Positions 1 to 6,878 of a stretch of DNA of 7,902 bases are shown in pieces. Origin of the DNA: an uncultured Lachnospiraceae bacterium (GTDB lineage Bacteria; Bacillota_A; Clostridia; Lachnospirales; Lachnospiraceae); NCBI GenBank assembly GCA_902773195.1, contig CACYDL010000004.1, positions 1 to 7,902 on the forward strand, given 5' to 3'. Position numbers and translations under genes: made by a program. Numbering within the stretch: the first letter of the stretch is position 1; each line of letters opens with the position of its first letter. Under the pieces are notes generated by a model that made no database searches, was not told where the DNA came from, and was given only the letters and a program-made list of their open reading frames with translations.

Positions 1-459
1 ATTTCCTATCTGCGCACGGATCACGCGCCCGCGCTCACGATGGAGGACTGCGATGAGATTGACGCCGTTCTCGGCGTCGTCATCTGCAAGAACCTGTTTC
101 TCTGCAACCGGCAGAAGACGAAGTACTATCTTCTGATGATGCCAGGCGGCAAAAAATTCAAGACGAAGGAGCTGTCGTCCCAGATCGGCTCCGCCAGGCT
201 TTCCTTCGCCGAACCGGACGCCATGCTGAGATATCTCGATATCGAGCCCGGCGCGGTCAGCGTCATGGGACTGATGAACGACAGGGACGGGGCCGTCTCG
301 CTTCTGATCGACGAGGACGTGCTCCGGGACGAGTACGTCGGCTGCCATCCCTGCGTCAATACGTCCAGCCTGAAGCTCAGGACGGAGGATCTCGTCTCGA
401 AATTCCTTCCCGCCGTCGGACACGGCTTCAGCAAAGTGCATCTTGTCGGAGAAGAATGA
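1..459 (+). CDS. Prolyl-tRNA deacylase (YbaK/ProX-type editing domain), 5'-truncated by window edge
   Basis: This is a free-standing trans-editing protein that hydrolyses mischarged tRNA(Pro), typically Ala- or Cys-tRNA(Pro), in the cytoplasm and so protects translation fidelity. The reading frame is open from base 1, and 152 codons are visible before TGA at 457-459. Family proteins are usually about 160-170 residues, so only a short N-terminal piece should be missing. An ATG at 40 is in frame, but the codons before it (reading RTDHAPALTMEDCDEID) already match the family N-terminus, so 40 is not the real start. Family hallmarks, numbered from the first visible codon, are ICKNLFLCNRQKT around the conserved Lys30, GLMND with Asn93, and the GxxxP-type loop GCHPCVNTSS at 114-123. 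The version seen here closely resembles proteins annotated in Clostridia as 'prolyl-tRNA synthetase associated domain' (PrdX/ProX). The HD-GYP gene begins 18 bases downstream, suggesting cotranscription. The exact tRNA specificity is inferred from the family only. Confidence 0.9.
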   Translation: MSYLRTDHAPALTMEDCDEIDAVLGVVICKNLFLCNRQKTKYYLLMMPGGKKFKTKELSSQIGSARLSFAEPDAMLRYLDIEPGAVSVMGLMNDRDGAVSLLIDEDVLRDEYVGCHPCVNTSSLKLRTEDLVSKFLPAVGHGFSKVHLVGEE

Positions 460-477
460 CGCGTCCGGGGTTATGAG

Positions 478-2211
478 ATGAAAACTACTGCCTATGACAG
501 CGGAACCAGGCTCCGCCGCGCGGCGGCCGTCTGCGTGGTCTGCTTCTTGATCAATATCGCCGGAGCGCTGACGGCCGAAAAAACCGGACTGCCGCTCTAC
601 CTGGACTCGGCGGGAACGGTTTTTTCCGCGGTAGTCTGCGGGAACTTTCCCGGGATCCTGGTGGGTCTGGCGACGAATATCGTCAAGAGCGTCAGACAGC
701 CCGCCGCGATCTACTACGCCTCCGTCAACGTCCTGATCGCGGTGATGGCCTCCTACAGCGCCAAAAAGGGTTATTTCGAATCTCCGGGGAAGCTTCCCCT
801 GGTCATCCTCACCATGACGGTGATCGGCGGAGGCCTCGGATCGGTGCTCGTGTGGTTCGTGTACGGCTTCGCCGGCGAGCCGGTCACGTCGGATCTGGTG
901 CGGACCCTGCACCGGAGCGCCGGCCTGCCCCGGTTCGCCGCGGAATTCCTGGGGGATGTGATCATCGATCTGGCGGACAAGTCCCTCTCCGTCCTGACGG
1001 CGTGGGCACTGATCGGACGGATTTCCGCAAAGAGACGGGAGGGGATGCGCTACCGCCCCTGGCGCCAGGCGCCTCTGGAGAACCGGGACGCCCGGCGGAT
1101 CCGCCATCTCAGGCTCAGAGGAACCTCCCTCCGGACGAAGATCATCATCGTCGTGACCGCCGCCGTGCTGATCGCCGCGGCCGCGGCCACTGTGATCAGC
1201 GTCACTATCTTCAGAACCACCGCGGCGGGCATCTCCCCGGACGAACTGAACGGGATGAGCCTGACTTTCTGCGTGAAGATGATCTCTCTGTTTGCCGGGT
1301 TCCTCATCCTGACGCTGGCGGCCGCCATCTGGTTCGCCGATTATCACATTATCATCCCGCTCAACACGATCTCGGAGGCCGCCTCCGTCTCGGCCAGAGA
1401 TGAGGAGGAGCGGAGAAAGAACGCGGAAAAAATCCGGCGTCTGGGGATCTGCACGGGGGACGAGATCGAGGAGCTGTACCAGGCCTTCTCGAAAACGACC
1501 ACCGACTGCGTGTCCTACGTCGACGAGATTCGCAGCCAGAGCGAGAAGATCACGGAGATGCAGGACGGACTGATCATGGTCATCGCCGAGGTCGTGGAGA
1601 GCCGGGACAGGTGCACCGGGGAGCACGTCAGAAAGACCGCGCGTTACGTGGAGCTTATTCTGCGTCAGCTGAAGGCCGAGGGCCGTTTCCCCGACGTCCT
1701 GACGGAGGATTACATCCGCGGCGTCGTTCGCTCCGCCCCGCTCCACGACGTCGGAAAAATCAGGATCCCGGACGCGATTCTCAACAAGACGGGAAAGCTG
1801 ACCGAAGAGGAATACCGGATCATGAAAACCCACACGACGGAGGGTACCGGGATCATCGACCAGGCCATCCGGATCGTGCCGGATCCCCTCTATCTGGAGG
1901 AGACAAGAAATCTGGCGAAATATCACCACGAAAACTGGGACGGAAGCGGCTATCCCTGCGGCCTTCGGGGTGAGGAGATCCCCCTGTCCGCCCGGGTCAT
2001 GGCCGTGGCGGACGTCTTCGACGCCCTGGTCTCGGCGAGAAGCTACAAGGAGGGCTTCTCCTGCGACAGCGCCTTCGGGATGATACGGGAGGGAGCCGGC
2101 TCCCGTTTTGACCCGGTGATCGTCGACGCGTTCCTCCGTCAGAGGGAGGAGGCCCGGAGAATTGCGGGGGAGAAGGAATATCCGGAGGAGGCTTCCCCGC
2201 CGCCCATCTGA
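478..2211 (+). CDS. Membrane-bound HD-GYP cyclic-di-GMP phosphodiesterase with ECF S-component-like N-terminus
   Basis: Predicted to hydrolyse the second messenger c-di-GMP in the cytoplasm in response to a membrane signal (577 aa). Residues 1-185 form about five hydrophobic segments (near 13-33, 38-68, 74-95, 105-132 and 158-180) and contain YLDSAGTVFSA and GILVGLATNIV. These resemble S components of ECF vitamin transporters, which also occur fused to signalling domains. A second TM pair (about 219-245 and 264-287) encloses only some 15-18 outside residues. A HAMP-like linker (about 288-345, with P294 and GDEIEEL) follows, then a short helix and the HD-GYP domain (about 360-560). Visible metal and signature residues are H383, H423-D424, H452, H483-H484-E485 in HHENWDGSGYP, the GYP triad 491-493, and D512. 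All expected metal ligands appear present, so it is probably active. There is no GGDEF or EAL domain. The start ATG has only a weak GGGG-type Shine-Dalgarno (467-470). A terminator follows the stop codon. The ligand of the membrane module is unknown. Confidence 0.9.
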   Translation: MKTTAYDSGTRLRRAAAVCVVCFLINIAGALTAEKTGLPLYLDSAGTVFSAVVCGNFPGILVGLATNIVKSVRQPAAIYYASVNVLIAVMASYSAKKGYFESPGKLPLVILTMTVIGGGLGSVLVWFVYGFAGEPVTSDLVRTLHRSAGLPRFAAEFLGDVIIDLADKSLSVLTAWALIGRISAKRREGMRYRPWRQAPLENRDARRIRHLRLRGTSLRTKIIIVVTAAVLIAAAAATVISVTIFRTTAAGISPDELNGMSLTFCVKMISLFAGFLILTLAAAIWFADYHIIIPLNTISEAASVSARDEEERRKNAEKIRRLGICTGDEIEELYQAFSKTTTDCVSYVDEIRSQSEKITEMQDGLIMVIAEVVESRDRCTGEHVRKTARYVELILRQLKAEGRFPDVLTEDYIRGVVRSAPLHDVGKIRIPDAILNKTGKLTEEEYRIMKTHTTEGTGIIDQAIRIVPDPLYLEETRNLAKYHHENWDGSGYPCGLRGEEIPLSARVMAVADVFDALVSARSYKEGFSCDSAFGMIREGAGSRFDPVIVDAFLRQREEARRIAGEKEYPEEASPPPI

Positions 2212-2244
2212 TCTGTAACGATGGTTTTTCGGGAAGGTTTATAT

Positions 2245-2250
2245 TATAAT
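2245..2250 (+). promoter_or_regulatory. Candidate -10 box (TATAAT) for the ABC transporter operon
   Basis: A perfect TATAAT sits 75 bases before the binding-protein start, in an AT-rich patch unlike the surrounding DNA. At the expected 17-base spacing the -35 position (2222-2227, TGGTTT) is a poor match to TTGACA, and there is no extended TG motif. The promoter may therefore need an activator or be weak. The predicted start point (about 2257-2259) lies inside the 5' arm of the neighbouring terminator hairpin. The call rests on sequence match and position only. Confidence 0.5.
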
Positions 2251-2281
2251 AACGCTGTATCGTTTCTGATACGGCGTTTTT
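2251..2281 (+). terminator. Rho-independent terminator after the HD-GYP gene
   Basis: The arms AACGCTGTATC (2251-2261) and GATACGGCGTT (2268-2278) pair over 11 bp with one G-U wobble around a six-base loop. A T-run covers 2277-2281. The hairpin begins 39 bases after the HD-GYP stop codon, so it most likely ends the transcript covering the first two genes. The T-run is short, so some read-through into the transporter genes is possible. Confidence 0.8.
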
Positions 2282-2313
2282 GTATCTTGGAATACCCTGC
2301 AATTATTAGAAAC

Positions 2314-2319
2314 GGAGGT
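2314..2319 (+). promoter_or_regulatory. Strong ribosome binding site of the binding-protein gene
   Basis: GGAGGT lies five bases before the ATG at 2325, close to ideal spacing. It fixes the start of the binding protein, agrees with the signal peptide that begins there, and predicts high translation of the most abundant transporter component. Confidence 0.85.
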
Positions 2320-2324
2320 ACAAT

Positions 2325-3929
2325 ATGTTTGGAAAAAGATCTGCCCTGTCCGCCGCCCTTGTCCTTTCTCTCGGAATCGGCATGGCTGCGGCGGTGTCCG
2401 TCTCTGCCGCCGAGGCGGAGGAAGGCCTGCTCCGCACGGCCGTCCTCTATGACATCACCACGATGGACGTGGCCAGGACGACCGACAACTACCTGATACC
2501 GATGAATGTGTTCGACCGCCTGTTTGAGACCCGTCCCGGCGAGGAATACGCGGAAATCGTCAACAGCCTCTGCACGGACTATACCGTCAGCGACGACGGA
2601 CTGACCTACGACTTTGTCCTGAAGGACGGCGTCGTCTTCTCCAACGGCAGCGCCCTGACCGCTTCCGACGTCAAATACACCTTTGAGAGGCTGCTGACCG
2701 TCGCGGCCGAGAATACGGACATTCCGCTTGAGGTCGCCGGCGGAGAGGCGCTGATGAACGGGGAGGCCGACTCCCTCGAGGGCTTCGAGGTGACGGACGA
2801 CACCCATTTCTCCATCACGCTGAACGCCCCGAACGCGGGCTTCATCGCCGAGCTTTCCGCGCCGGCCATGTCCATCGTGGACGCCGAGACCATGGCGGAG
2901 GTGAAGGACTTCGGCGTCGAGCCGGCGGATACCATCGGCTCCGGTCCGTACATCGTCACCGAGTGGGTGGCCAACGACCACTACACGCTGGAGTACAACG
3001 ACAGGTACTGGGGAGAGGAGCCGTCCGTCAAGAAGCTGGTCGCCCGCGTCATTCCGGACGCCGGAACGCAGAATCTGATGTTCCAGAACGGGGAGCTCGA
3101 CATGATCGATCTGCAGTCCCTGGACAGCACGATCGTGGAATCCGCCTACAAGCAGGTCATTCCGGATCAGATCGTCTCAACCCAGAAGGTGGGACTCACC
3201 TTCATGGCGCTCAATGAGAACAATGAGTACCTGAAGGACGTCAACGTCCGCAAGGCCATCGCCATGGCACTGGATATCGACGACATCGTCGCGAATATCT
3301 ACAACGGAAACGCCTTCAGGGAGACGGGGTTCATCCCCGTGGGGATCTGGGGACACAGCGACAGCATGGAGGGTTTCTCCTGCGACACGGACGCCGCCCG
3401 CGCCCTTCTGGCCGAGGCCGGCTACAAGGACGGCGACATCTCCTTTGAGCTCTCTTTAGACTCCGCCGCGACCGGCAACGTGCAGCTCGTCTATCAGACC
3501 GTCAGCCAGCAGCTGAAGGCTGTCGGAATCACCGCCACCATCAAGAGCTACGACCACGCCGCATGGCTGGATTACCGCATCTCCGGCGAGATGGAGGCCT
3601 TCATCGCTCACTGGGGCATGGACTACAATGATCCCGGCAATATCATGATGCCTTTCTTCGGAGGCCCGGAGCAGACGGCCGAGCGCAGCCTGAACTATCC
3701 GGATACGGACGTGATGGCCAGGGTCGCTGCCGCCCCGTCGATCGTGGACGACGCGGAACGCGAGGCGGAGTATCAGGCGCTGGAGAAACAGCTGGTTCTC
3801 GAGGACGCGGCCATCGTTCCGCTGTTTGAGGAGTATCACCTCTACTGCATCGGCACCCGCGTGGAGAGCTTCCTTCCCCAGTGGGCTGGCTTCTCGGATT
3901 TCTACGTCTCTGACGTCGTTCTGAAGTAA
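2325..3929 (+). CDS. ABC transporter substrate-binding protein, peptide/nickel family (SBP_bac_5)
   Basis: Extracytoplasmic receptor that captures the ligand (oligopeptide, dipeptide or related compound) and delivers it to the permease pair encoded downstream (534 aa, normal for the family). Residues 1 to about 28 or 31 form a signal peptide: MFGKR, a hydrophobic Ala/Leu core, then VSA or AEA as signal peptidase I sites. There is no cysteine before residue 83, hence no lipobox, which is unusual if the host is a monoderm Clostridium. The family fold is recognisable from DGLTYDFVLKDGVVFSNGSA (about 91-110), the GSGPYIVTEW segment (206-214) followed by YNDRYWG (224-230), and LKDVNVRKAIAMALD (303-317), where such proteins carry the conserved 'vR.Ai..aiD' helix. 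A strong Shine-Dalgarno sets the start. Gene order places it first of a five-gene importer. The ligand cannot be assigned; DppA, OppA and GsiB-like roles are all possible. Confidence 0.93.
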   Translation: MFGKRSALSAALVLSLGIGMAAAVSVSAAEAEEGLLRTAVLYDITTMDVARTTDNYLIPMNVFDRLFETRPGEEYAEIVNSLCTDYTVSDDGLTYDFVLKDGVVFSNGSALTASDVKYTFERLLTVAAENTDIPLEVAGGEALMNGEADSLEGFEVTDDTHFSITLNAPNAGFIAELSAPAMSIVDAETMAEVKDFGVEPADTIGSGPYIVTEWVANDHYTLEYNDRYWGEEPSVKKLVARVIPDAGTQNLMFQNGELDMIDLQSLDSTIVESAYKQVIPDQIVSTQKVGLTFMALNENNEYLKDVNVRKAIAMALDIDDIVANIYNGNAFRETGFIPVGIWGHSDSMEGFSCDTDAARALLAEAGYKDGDISFELSLDSAATGNVQLVYQTVSQQLKAVGITATIKSYDHAAWLDYRISGEMEAFIAHWGMDYNDPGNIMMPFFGGPEQTAERSLNYPDTDVMARVAAAPSIVDDAEREAEYQALEKQLVLEDAAIVPLFEEYHLYCIGTRVESFLPQWAGFSDFYVSDVVLK

Positions 3930-3942
3930 CGGCGCGGTCCTG

Positions 3943-3974
3943 ACGCGGAATGCCCCTTCGCGGGCATTCCGCGT
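3943..3974 (+). promoter_or_regulatory. Intercistronic hairpin between binding-protein and permease genes
   Basis: ACGCGGAATGCCC (3943-3955) and GGGCATTCCGCGT (3962-3974) are perfect 13-bp inverted arms around a six-base loop, CTTCGC. Two G-U pairs could extend the base of the stem. No T-run follows, so it is not a standard intrinsic terminator. A stable hairpin just after the receptor gene of an importer operon is a known way to protect the upstream mRNA from 3' decay and lower downstream expression, as in malE-malF. That role here is inferred. Confidence 0.75.
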
Positions 3975-3984
3975 TGCAGCTGCA

Positions 3985-4000
3985 GCGGGATCCTTCCCGC
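3985..4000 (+). promoter_or_regulatory. Second small hairpin just before the DppB-type gene
   Basis: GCGGGA (3985-3990) and TCCCGC (3995-4000) form a 6-bp GC-rich stem with a TCCT loop, ending 12 bases before the permease ATG. It could stack with the larger upstream hairpin and hinder ribosome access to a start that already lacks a good Shine-Dalgarno. The stem is short enough to be chance in GC-rich DNA. Confidence 0.35.
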
Positions 4001-4012
4001 ATCCGGTGTCCT

Positions 4013-4936
4013 ATGATACGAAGTATTATTCGCAGAGTGCTGCAGGCGGCCCTGGTCATCCTGGCCGTCATGATCCTGATCTTCTTCCTGCTGCGGATTG
4101 TGCCCGGCAATCCCGTCACCACCATGATGGGGGAGCACGCCAGCCGCGCGGCGATCGAGAGGATCACGGCGGAGCTGGGTCTCGACCAGCCGGTTTTCAA
4201 ACAATTTCTGAAATACCTCGCGGGAGCGGTGCGGGGTGATTTCGGCACCAGCTATTCCCTTGGGAAGCCCGTGTCGGAGCTGATGGCCGGCGCCTTCGGC
4301 AATACGCTGAAACTGGCCATTGCTGCGGCGCTTTTTTCATGGCTTCTGGGCATCGTGTGCGGCATCATCGCCGCCGTCCGGAAAAACGGATTCCTCGACC
4401 ATCTGTTCATGGGTCTTTCCCTGATGGGAGTCTCCATGCCGGTCTTCATGGTCGCCATGATTCTTCAGTATCTGTTCGCGTACTATCTCCACTGGCTGCC
4501 CATCTCGGGGGTATCGGACTGGAGGGGCTTTATTCTTCCCGCCGTCGCCCTGGGCTGGAATTCCGCGGGGAGCGTGTCGCGCCTCGTCCGCTCGACCCTG
4601 ACGGAGATCCTTCAGGAGGACTACATCGATACCGCCCGGGCGAAGGGGCGGGGACAGATGGGGGTGCTCGTACTGCACGCCCTCAGAAACGCCATGCTTC
4701 CCGTCGTCACGATGATGACGCTGCAGCTCTCGAGCATGCTCTCAGGGGCGGTCATCACGGAGACCGTGTTTTCGATCAACGGAATCGGGAGACTGGCCGT
4801 CCAGGCCATCAACGGCAGGGATATTCCTCTCCTGCAGGGAACGGTCATCTTCTCCACGGTCGTCGTGATTCTGGGCAATCTTCTGGCGGACTGTCTGTAC
4901 GCGGTCCTGGATCCCAGACTCCGGAAGGAGGCCTGA
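4013..4936 (+). CDS. dppB: ABC transporter permease, DppB/OppB family
   Basis: First of two membrane subunits that form the translocation path of the peptide-type importer. Starting at the ATG at 4013 (MIRSIIRRVLQ) gives 307 aa, the usual family length. An upstream in-frame ATG at 3950 would add 21 hydrophilic residues and lies in the 5' arm of a hairpin, so I rejected it. About six membrane spans are visible (near 8-28, 97-120, 131-158, 170-190, 230-252 and 277-297). The FFLLRIVPGNP motif at 24-34 and the DFGTSYSLGKPVSEL region (76-90) are typical. The EAA-type loop that contacts the ATPases is DTARAKGRG (206-214) through NAMLP (226-230). The C-terminus YAVLDPRLR is also characteristic. Its Shine-Dalgarno is poor (GGTG at 4005-4008 at best), in contrast to every other gene in the operon. 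The symbol is given at family level; substrate specificity is unknown. Confidence 0.92.
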   Translation: MIRSIIRRVLQAALVILAVMILIFFLLRIVPGNPVTTMMGEHASRAAIERITAELGLDQPVFKQFLKYLAGAVRGDFGTSYSLGKPVSELMAGAFGNTLKLAIAAALFSWLLGIVCGIIAAVRKNGFLDHLFMGLSLMGVSMPVFMVAMILQYLFAYYLHWLPISGVSDWRGFILPAVALGWNSAGSVSRLVRSTLTEILQEDYIDTARAKGRGQMGVLVLHALRNAMLPVVTMMTLQLSSMLSGAVITETVFSINGIGRLAVQAINGRDIPLLQGTVIFSTVVVILGNLLADCLYAVLDPRLRKEA

Positions 4937-4939
4937 AAA

Positions 4940-5890
4940 ATGTTCGGAAGGAAAGAGAAGAAAACGGCGGAAAACCGTAAAAAGAGAAAGAACGGGCAGG
5001 AGAGAAGCGACAAAGACCTGCGTCTGCAGAGCCAGATCGGCGAGGAGGTCAGTTTCCGGAGTCTGCTGCGCCGCATGGCGAAAGAGAACAAGCTGGCCGT
5101 CGTCTCGGCCGTGGTGATCCTGGTCATCGTGCTGGCGGCGGTGCTGGCGCCGTTTCTGACGCCCTACAGCTTCGACGGGATGGATCTGTCCCACCGGCTC
5201 TCCCCTCCTTCGGCCTCCCATCTTCTGGGAACGGATGAGGGCGGACGCGATATTCTTACGAGGCTGCTCTACGGGGCGCGGGTCTCGCTCCTCGCGGGCG
5301 TGGTGCCCACCCTGGCCAGCATGCTGATCGGGGCGATTCTCGGGATGTTCGCGGGATACAGAGGCGGCGCCGTCGACACGCTGATCATGCGGCTGGCGGA
5401 CGTCATGCTGGCGTTTCCGTCGATGCTTCTGGCCATGGTCATCATGTATACCCTGGGAGACGGACTGATCAATGTCTTTCTCACGCTTTCCCTGATCAAC
5501 TGGGCGAGCGTCGCCCGCATCGTCAGGGCGGAAGCGCTGCAACTGAAGGAGCGGGAATTTGTGGAGGCGGCCCGCGTCATCGGGGTGAAGAGATGGACGA
5601 TCATCCTGAGGCACATCCTGCCCAACTGCATCCCCACGCTGATCGTCCTGTTTACGCTCAACGTCCCGTCCGCCATTCTCACCGAGAGCAGTCTCAGCTT
5701 CCTGGGACTCGGGATCCAGCCGCCCTCCGCTTCCTGGGGCCTCATGGTGAACACGGGGAGGCAGTATCTCTACAACGCGCCGTGGCTGAGTCTCGTCCCC
5801 AGTATCGCCATCATGCTGGTGGTACTGGCGTTCAATTTCCTGGGAGACGGACTCAGGGACGTTCTCGACCCGCATCAGAGCGATCGGTAA
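4940..5890 (+). CDS. dppC: ABC transporter permease, DppC/OppC family
   Basis: Second membrane subunit of the importer, pairing with the DppB-type protein (316 aa). The ATG lies three bases after the upstream stop, with AAGGAGG (4925-4931) eight bases before it, so the two permeases are probably translationally coupled. An unusually basic cytoplasmic N-terminus (12 Lys/Arg in the first 28 residues) precedes the OppC-type N-terminal helix (about 52-73). HLLGTDEGGRDIL (94-106) is the classic DppC-family motif. The EAA loop is EFVEAARVIGVKRW (206-219) running to ILPN (226-229). SLSFLGLGIQPP (251-262) and NFLGDGLRDVLDP (299-311) are further family signatures near the C-terminus. The remaining hydrophobic segments fit six spans. 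The symbol is a family-level label. Confidence 0.93.
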   Translation: MFGRKEKKTAENRKKRKNGQERSDKDLRLQSQIGEEVSFRSLLRRMAKENKLAVVSAVVILVIVLAAVLAPFLTPYSFDGMDLSHRLSPPSASHLLGTDEGGRDILTRLLYGARVSLLAGVVPTLASMLIGAILGMFAGYRGGAVDTLIMRLADVMLAFPSMLLAMVIMYTLGDGLINVFLTLSLINWASVARIVRAEALQLKEREFVEAARVIGVKRWTIILRHILPNCIPTLIVLFTLNVPSAILTESSLSFLGLGIQPPSASWGLMVNTGRQYLYNAPWLSLVPSIAIMLVVLAFNFLGDGLRDVLDPHQSDR

Positions 5891-5900
5891 GGAGCCGCAC

Positions 5901-6878
5901 ATGGAGCCAAATACACTGGAAATCAAACATCTTTGTGTGAGCTTTTTCACGCAGAACGGAGAGGTCAGGGCCGTCAACGACGTCTCACTCGCGGTGCCCG
6001 CGGGGAAGATCACGGGGATCGTGGGGGAATCGGGCTGCGGAAAAAGCATGACGGCCCGCTCCGTCATGGGGCTTGTGCCCCGTCCCGGCCGCATTCTCGG
6101 GGGTGAAATCCTTCTGGAGGGAAAGAATATCCTGGGGATTTCCGAGAAGGAGAAATGCAGGATCCGCGGGGACAAGGTATCCATGATTTTCCAGGATCCC
6201 ATGTCCAGCCTCAATCCGGTGGTCCGGGTGGGGCGCCAGGTGGAGGAGGTGATCCGCCTGCACAGAAAGGTGTCCCGGGCGGAGGCGAAGAGGATGACGC
6301 TGGAGATTTTCACCGACGTGGGAATCTCCGAGCCGGAGAAAAGAGTGCTTTCCTATCCGCACCAGCTCTCCGGCGGCCTCAGACAGCGGGTGATGATCGC
6401 CATGGCGATGGTCTGCCGCCCGCGCCTTCTCATCGCGGACGAGCCGACCACCGCGCTGGACGTGACGGTGGAGGCGCAGATTCTCAGGCTGATGAGAAAG
6501 CTCTGCGACGAAGGGACGAGCATCCTGCTGATCAGCCACAATCTCGGCGCGGTCGCCCAGGTGTGCGACGGGATCAACGTCATGTACGCGGGGCGTATCG
6601 TCGAGCAGGCAGACGTCTTCACCCTCTTCGACGATCCCCGCCACCCCTACACGAAGGGGCTGCTCGGGGCCGTCTCCTCTCTCCGCCGGAAAGGAGAGAC
6701 GCTGGAAACCATTCCCGGAGTCGTGCCGAATCTGCTTCATCTCCCCGCGGGCTGCAGCTTCTCGCTTCGGTGCGGCGTGTGCCGCGAGAACTGCGCCTCC
6801 GTGATGCCCGAGCTGAGGGAGACGGCCCCGGGGCATCTGGTAAGCTGCCATCTTGAGGACAAGGAGGTGACGGGATGA
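5901..6878 (+). CDS. dppD: ABC transporter ATP-binding protein, DppD/OppD family, with C-terminal Cys motif
   Basis: One of two cytoplasmic ATPases that power the importer (325 aa). Starts ten bases after the permease stop; AAGGAG (5889-5894) overlaps that stop codon and sits six bases from the ATG. The nucleotide-binding motifs are complete: Walker A GESGCGKS (42-49), Q-loop Gln98 in FQDP, signature LSGGLRQ (156-162), Walker B LLIADEP (176-182) with Glu181, and switch His213. The C-terminal oligopeptide-transporter extension begins around HPYTKGLL (248-255). It carries C285-x5-C291-x6-C298 and a distal C316, the arrangement that binds a 4Fe-4S cluster in characterised DppD proteins. An additional Cys294 lies between the second and third ligands. 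It overlaps the next ATPase gene by four bases. The substrate is unassigned, so the symbol is family-level. Confidence 0.94.
   Translation: MEPNTLEIKHLCVSFFTQNGEVRAVNDVSLAVPAGKITGIVGESGCGKSMTARSVMGLVPRPGRILGGEILLEGKNILGISEKEKCRIRGDKVSMIFQDPMSSLNPVVRVGRQVEEVIRLHRKVSRAEAKRMTLEIFTDVGISEPEKRVLSYPHQLSGGLRQRVMIAMAMVCRPRLLIADEPTTALDVTVEAQILRLMRKLCDEGTSILLISHNLGAVAQVCDGINVMYAGRIVEQADVFTLFDDPRHPYTKGLLGAVSSLRRKGETLETIPGVVPNLLHLPAGCSFSLRCGVCRENCASVMPELRETAPGHLVSCHLEDKEVTG
6861..6870 (+). promoter_or_regulatory. Full-length Shine-Dalgarno of the DppF-type gene
   Basis: AAGGAGGTGA is a ten-base complement to the 16S rRNA 3' end, placed four bases before the ATG at 6875 (seven from GGAGG). It lies within the end of the DppD-type coding sequence and decides the start at the ATGA overlap. 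It would allow strong initiation independent of coupling. Confidence 0.8.

Noticed and set aside
1174..1187. GC-rich palindrome in the HD-GYP gene
   Set aside because: It encodes an alanine run within a membrane helix in GC-rich codons; no repeat elsewhere and no reason to think it is a site.
2221..2496. 91-codon + strand frame spanning the intergenic region
   Set aside because: It runs through the terminator hairpin and then overlaps the binding-protein gene in another frame, ending in a low-complexity Pro/Arg-rich peptide.
2244..2981. 245-codon - strand frame opposite the binding-protein 5' half
   Set aside because: It is antisense to a strongly supported gene with a signal peptide and strong Shine-Dalgarno, and it runs through the terminator region; no recognisable domain.
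3950..4012. Upstream ATG extending the DppB-type permease by 21 residues
   Set aside because: The added residues are hydrophilic and unlike the family; the ATG sits in a hairpin arm; the start at 4013 gives the usual length and N-terminus.
4742..6313. Long open frame of 523 codons on the - strand opposite both permease genes and the DppD-type gene
   Set aside because: Its translation is low-complexity, rich in Arg, His, Gln and Asp, with no recognisable domain. It lies antisense to three well-supported genes; long antisense frames are expected in GC-rich coding DNA.
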